Below are positions 6,836-9,718 of a stretch of 9,718 bases of DNA, piece after piece. Every line of letters starts with the position of its first letter. Within the stretch, counting starts at the first letter, position 1. The notes under the pieces were generated by a model. That model saw nothing but the letters and a program-made list of their open reading frames with translations. It made no database searches and was not told the origin of the DNA. Both the position numbers and the translations under genes were made by a program. This stretch comes from JBAUHN01 sp049680295 (lineage in GTDB: Bacteria; Pseudomonadota; Alphaproteobacteria; Rhodobacterales; Rhodobacteraceae), in NCBI GenBank assembly GCA_049680295.1, contig JBAUHN010000467.1, positions 1 through 9,718 of the forward strand, written 5' to 3'.

Positions 6836-6884
6836 TCCGGTTTGGTTGGGTGCATGAAACAGCCGGATCTTTTGCGCTTTTTTC
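6836..6884 (+). terminator. Intrinsic terminator after the plus-strand remnant
   Basis: TCCGG-TTT (6836-6843) pairs with AAA (6857-6859) and CCGGA (6863-6867), with a 3-nt bulge on the 3' side, and is followed by TCTTTTGCGCTTTTTTC. It starts 4 bp after the TGA at 6829-6831 and faces the GMC pseudogene arriving from the other strand. T-runs are on the plus strand, so it serves plus-strand transcription. Confidence 0.6.
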
Positions 6885-6931
6885 TTGAGAGGCATTGTCG
6901 TCTGCTGTAGTGGCGAAAGTCAAACTTGCCC

Positions 6932-8457
6932 CTATCGCTGAGCGACCCCCCAAGCCGCATTCTGCCACACCGAAAGTTCCACCCTGGGCAAAGGCGCTTG
7001 GCCCAAAATCGCATCGCTCATCTTTTCCGCGATCATGATAGTGGGGCTGTTCGTGTTGCCATTCGTGACTTGAGGCATGACCGAGGCATCGACAACGCGA
7101 AGCCGATCAAAACCGTACACCTTGCCTTGCGGGTCGACAACGGCCAATGGATCAGTTGGCGGACCCATCTTCGCTGTGCCGCTCAAATGCCATTGGGTCT
7201 CGATGCCGTCCCGCATCGCTTGGTCAATTTCACTGTCCGACTGGACATTGGGGCCGGGGTAGAACTCCGCGCCCGCAACAGCTGTCAGAGCGGGCTGTTT
7301 CACCAGATCACGAACATGCCGCACACCCGCGCGCATGATTTCGAGGTCCCGCGGATCATCAAGATAGTTCACGAGTATCTTTGGCGGTGATGCCGTTTTT
7401 GCCCCGCAGCATTATGCGCCCACGGCTGTGGGCGCGCATAAGTCCAACGTGTATTTGGAAAGCATGTATTTGGCATCGCATCCCAGCCATGGGCCTCCAT
7501 CGCAAGGGGAACCATCGTCAGCTGAATGTCAGGGTAGTCCACCCCCGCATTTGATCGGATACAGGCGACCGTTTCGAAGTGATTGCTTGCACAGATACCA
7601 TCACGTGTCAGCAGCCATTGAGCCCCGGCGGCCAACTGACGGAGCCCCTTTGTCTGGGGATAAAGTGAGATCGGCTCAGTCAGGTGAAATTTCAACAGAA
7701 AATCGGGGTGTTCGTTCAAATTGGCACCGACTCCCTCTCGATCCGCAAGCGGTTCAATACCGAGGGGGTGCAAATGGTCTGCGGGCCCGATGCCCGATAG
7801 CATCAGGATATGAGGGGTGCTAACCGCGCCTGCGCTCAGGATGACTTCCCTGTCTGCAGTGACCTGCGCAATCTGTCCCGATTTGCGCCGGATTTCCACG
7901 CCTGTCGCACGTGTGCCGTTAAACAAAACTCGCTGCACCTGCACGCCTGTCTCGATGCGCAGATTTCTACGAGATTTGACAGGTTCAAGGTAGGCTTTTG
8001 CCGTACTCCATCGCTCGCCATTGTGGGTGGTCCGGTCAAGAACGCCGAAACCTTCTTGTTTGTGTCCGCTGATGTCATCGGTCACCAGATAGCCGGCTTG
8101 CTCGCCTGCATTCAAAAAGGCGGATGACAGCGGGTGAAGCGCATCAGCATCGGGGCGCTTTACGTTCAACGGACCATTGGCACCACGGAAATCATCGCCA
8201 CCACCGGAATAGTTTTCCATCCTCTTGAAATAAGGCAGAACGTCGGAATAGCTCCAGCCTTCGCAGCCCATCTGGCGCCACATGTCAAAGTCGCGGGCGT
8301 GACCTCGGATAAAAACCATGCCATTGATCGAGGATGACCCACCCAGTGTTTTGCCGCGGTCATGCTGGATCAGACGACCTCCCAACCCTGGCTCAGGCTC
8401 CCCCTTAAAGGCCCAATTATGCTTTGTGCGCTGCACGCGCGGAGAATCTGAGGGCAG
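6932..8457 (-). pseudogene. GMC-family FAD oxidoreductase (choline/alcohol dehydrogenase-like), decayed
   Basis: Three minus-strand frames together give a GMC oxidoreductase. Frame a (8457 to ~7470) carries NWAFKGEPEPGL, the GMC signature RGKTLGGSSSINGMVFIRG and the second signature SAGAVSTPHILMLSGIG. Frame b (~7470 to ~7375) supplies HAFQIHVGLMRAHSRGR and IMLRGKNGITAKDTR. Frame c (~7374 to 6932) supplies VNYLDDPRDLEIMR, the catalytic-His region ETQWHLSGTAKMG and NGNTNSPTIMIAEKMSD with the conserved Asn, then a normal C-terminus. Each shift is +1. The first ~60 residues, with the GxGxxG FAD-binding fold, are missing; frame a is already non-homologous by about 8460. Members oxidise alcohols or choline to aldehydes. 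With both the FAD site and frame lost it cannot be functional. It lies just downstream of a ferredoxin remnant in the same direction. Confidence 0.9.
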
Positions 8458-8479
8458 AGGTTTATCCGAAGCAGTTGAT

Positions 8480-8578
8480 TTAGACCTGCCGCTCAGGCAT
8501 TTGCACGACCAGCCCATCCAAGCAGTCGTTTGCTGTCAATTGGCAGGCAAGCCGTGAACGCGCATCAGTATGGCCGGA
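8480..8578 (-). pseudogene. C-terminal remnant of a putidaredoxin-type [2Fe-2S] ferredoxin
   Basis: A minus-strand frame too short to stand out reads SGHTDARSRLACQLTANDCL then DGLVVQMPERQV and TAA at 8482-8480. 'SRL.CQ(I/L)...LDG(L/I)VV..P(E/D)RQ' is the diagnostic C-terminus of putidaredoxin/terpredoxin-type ferredoxins, with the last cluster Cys in SRLACQ. Such ferredoxins pass electrons to cytochromes P450. About 32 codons survive. The upstream frame soon reaches a stop (8635-8633), and no Cys-x5-Cys-x2-Cys cluster motif occurs in any minus frame up to 8800, so the rest is gone. Its stop lies ~20 bp before the first GMC-like codons, in a different frame. Confidence 0.75.
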
Positions 8579-8582
8579 TTGG

Positions 8583-8829
8583 CGACACGCGCTGGGTTGC
8601 AGCAACACAAGTGCCGCGACTGCGAACAAATGTTACGTCAGCGAAGTGAGAAAAACGAATGACGAGAAAGTCCCGCATCTTTCCTGTTCGTGATAGGTGC
8701 AGCGAACGGCACACCGCCCTAGACCCGCCGTTTGTGGATCGCGCACCGAAGGTCACTGGAGAGCCCACACCTACCGCGTTGCTGCATGGTAGCTAACGGC
8801 TGCTTTCTCAAAAACTCTAATCAGATCAC
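8583..8829. other. Non-coding interval between ferredoxin remnant and arsR promoter
   Basis: About 250 bp with no supported gene. Open frames on the minus strand here have no recognisable domain. No transposon ends or clear hairpin-plus-T-run terminator were seen. It probably contains degraded sequence at the right edge of the pseudogene region. Confidence 0.5.
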
Positions 8830-8858
8830 TTGACTCTTAAACTGTATATCGCGATATT
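8830..8858 (+). promoter_or_regulatory. Predicted promoter of the arsR-OYE operon
   Basis: TTGACT (8830-8835) matches the -35 consensus at 5 of 6, and GATATT (8853-8858) matches -10 at 4 of 6, with an ideal 17-bp spacer. Transcription would start around 8865-8866, i.e. at or one base before the arsR ATG at 8866. Confidence 0.55.
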
Positions 8859-8873
8859 CCGATATATGGATAT
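8846..8873. promoter_or_regulatory. Probable ArsR operator: palindrome plus phased GATAT repeats
   Basis: ATATCGCGATAT (8846-8857) is a perfect 12-bp palindrome overlapping the predicted -10. GATAT recurs at 8853, 8861 and 8869, an exact 8-bp period, and runs over the arsR start codon. ArsR-family dimers commonly bind AT-rich inverted repeats around the -10 or start site, so autorepression is inferred. Confidence 0.5.
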
Positions 8874-9165
8874 TGATAAAACACTATCGGCCCTCAACAA
8901 CCCGGTTCGCCGCCAGATATTGGCATGGCTCAAGGATCGCTCCAATTTTCCACCAGCTCTGCCGGAACACGCTGACCTTAGCGGGGTCTGCGTTGGCTAC
9001 ATTCAGGAGAGGGCAAACCTCTCACAATCGACAATCTCGACCTACATGCGCCTGCTCAAAGACGCTGGGCTTGTTACGTCAGAACGGCATGGGCAATGGA
9101 CGTTTTACAGACGGGACGAAGACGCAATCGCAGCAGCACTGAAAATACTGGCGGAGGAACTGTAG
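8866..9165 (+). CDS. ArsR-family winged-helix transcriptional regulator
   Basis: A 99-residue protein from ATG 8866, the usual ArsR size. MDIDKTLSALNNPVRRQILAWLKD is the standard first helix pair. An unusual insert, FPPALPEHADLSGVCVGYIQ, precedes the recognition region ANLSQSTISTYMRLLKDAG (50-68), and the wing is SERHGQWTFYRRDE (72-85). The classic metal-binding ELCVC motif is absent and there is a single cysteine (Cys42), so metal sensing of the ArsR/SmtB type is unlikely; a redox, electrophile or other small-molecule signal is possible. A TTG at 8830 could extend the frame but has no ribosome site, and the added residues are not family-like. The preferred start also lacks a Shine-Dalgarno and coincides with predicted transcription start, suggesting a leaderless message. 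GGAGG inside its 3' end serves the next gene, 2 bp downstream. Confidence 0.9.
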   Translation: MDIDKTLSALNNPVRRQILAWLKDRSNFPPALPEHADLSGVCVGYIQERANLSQSTISTYMRLLKDAGLVTSERHGQWTFYRRDEDAIAAALKILAEEL

Positions 9166-9167
9166 CA

Positions 9168-9718
9168 ATGAATATCGGCCAACAATTGACGCTGCCTAAC
9201 GGTGTCACACTGAAAAATCGCATCGTAAAATCCGCAATGTCGGAAGCGCTTGCGGACGAATACAACAGTCCGACTCAAGCTCAAATTGACCTCTTTGCAC
9301 AATGGAGCAAAGGTGGTGCCGCGCTTTTGATCACAGGGAACACACCCGTAGATCGGATGCATCTCGAACATGCTGGCAACTTTGTATTGGACCCCAGTTC
9401 GGACATGGAGCGTGTTTCAGCACTTGCCGCAGCAGGCAAGAATGGTGGTGCGAAAGTCCTTGCTCAACTTGCCCACGCCGGACGGCAAACTCCTGAGGCA
9501 ATCAATGCCCATCCAACATCGATATCAGACGTCCAACTAGATTTACCCGGCTATGGCAAGCCGACCCCAGCAAGCGAGCCCGAATTTAAAAAGATCATCG
9601 CAAAATTCGTGCGGTCTGCGAGGCTTGCAGAGGAGGCTGGCTTTGATGGCGTCGAGATTCATGCCGCTCATGGGTACTTGCTTAGTTCTGCCCTGTCGCC
9701 TCGAATAAACACCCGCAC
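9168..9718 (+). CDS. NADH:flavin oxidoreductase, Old Yellow Enzyme family, 5' part
   Basis: The frame starts at ATG 9168 with GGAGG at 9153-9157 and stays open to the right edge, giving 183 residues of an enzyme usually 350-400 long or more. OYE/YqjM-class features in order: NGVTLKNRIVKSAMSE (11-26) at the FMN-binding first strand; QLAHAGRQ (100-107); and GFDGVEIHAAHGYLLSSALS (159-178), where His165 and His168 of HAAHGYL correspond to the paired residues that bind the carbonyl of the substrate, followed by SPRINTR (family: SP..N.R). These FMN enzymes reduce activated C=C bonds of enones, nitro compounds or dienoyl-CoA; the substrate here is unknown. It is only 2 bp after arsR, hence one operon under that regulator. 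Whether it has the extra iron-sulfur/FAD C-terminal domains of the 2,4-dienoyl-CoA reductase class cannot be seen. Confidence 0.92.
   Translation, partial: MNIGQQLTLPNGVTLKNRIVKSAMSEALADEYNSPTQAQIDLFAQWSKGGAALLITGNTPVDRMHLEHAGNFVLDPSSDMERVSALAAAGKNGGAKVLAQLAHAGRQTPEAINAHPTSISDVQLDLPGYGKPTPASEPEFKKIIAKFVRSARLAEEAGFDGVEIHAAHGYLLSSALSPRINTR

Noticed and set aside
6682..7014. A 110-codon minus-strand frame covering the region between the GMC gene end and the IS110 remnant
   Set aside because: It overlaps the GMC 3' end in another frame and the terminator; no similarity to the missing IS110 N-terminal domain or to any family I know.
8565..8768. A 67-codon minus-strand frame upstream of the ferredoxin tail
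   Set aside because: Checked as the missing ferredoxin N-terminus, but it lacks the Cys cluster and is in a different frame; treated as non-coding.
8853..8873. The three GATAT units as a possible CRISPR or satellite repeat
   Set aside because: Units of 5-6 bp with 8-bp period and only three copies over a promoter fit an operator, not a CRISPR array; no spacer-repeat structure occurs anywhere in the window.

Overview
The window looks like a chromosomal segment of an alphaproteobacterium, most likely a Rhodobacteraceae/roseobacter-type marine bacterium. The pointers are moderate-to-high GC, the protein sequences themselves, and the gene order homoserine dehydrogenase - GlpX-type fructose-1,6-bisphosphatase - RecJ, which I recall as common in that family. 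This placement rests on protein character and synteny only; no search was run.

Layout. 1-477 is the 3' part of a pirin-family gene. It converges on a TetR-family repressor gene (501-1085, minus strand) that has a clean inverted repeat just upstream of its start. From about 1184 to 5698 there is a plus-strand run of housekeeping genes: a small lipoprotein, hom, glpX and recJ, followed by a complete tRNA-Glu(UUC) gene at 5787-5861. A strong hairpin lies between glpX and recJ, and a larger two-part hairpin lies between recJ and the tRNA.

Downstream of the tRNA, 5862 to about 8580 is a gene graveyard with no intact coding sequence. It holds (i) the last ~148 codons of an unrecognised minus-strand gene with its own terminator, (ii) a ~70-codon C-terminal scrap of an IS110-family transposase, (iii) a ~45-codon 3' end of an unrecognised plus-strand gene, again with a terminator, (iv) a GMC-family flavin oxidoreductase pseudogene that lacks its FAD-binding N-terminus and carries two frameshifts, and (v) the last ~32 codons of a putidaredoxin-type [2Fe-2S] ferredoxin directly upstream of the GMC gene and in the same direction. 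Ferredoxin plus GMC alcohol dehydrogenase is the flanking pair of known CYP153 alkane-hydroxylase operons, so this may be the collapsed remnant of such an operon with the P450 deleted.

8866-9718 is an apparently functional two-gene operon: an ArsR-family regulator followed by an Old Yellow Enzyme-type NADH:flavin oxidoreductase that runs off the right edge. The ArsR gene has no Shine-Dalgarno sequence. A plausible -35/-10 pair places transcription start at or one base before its ATG, and three GATAT repeats at an exact 8-bp period plus a 12-bp perfect palindrome overlap the -10 and the start. This suggests leaderless, autoregulated expression.

I did not find a clearly novel multi-gene system. 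The most informative observations are the decayed ferredoxin/GMC locus, the tRNA-adjacent junk region and the architecture of the ArsR promoter.
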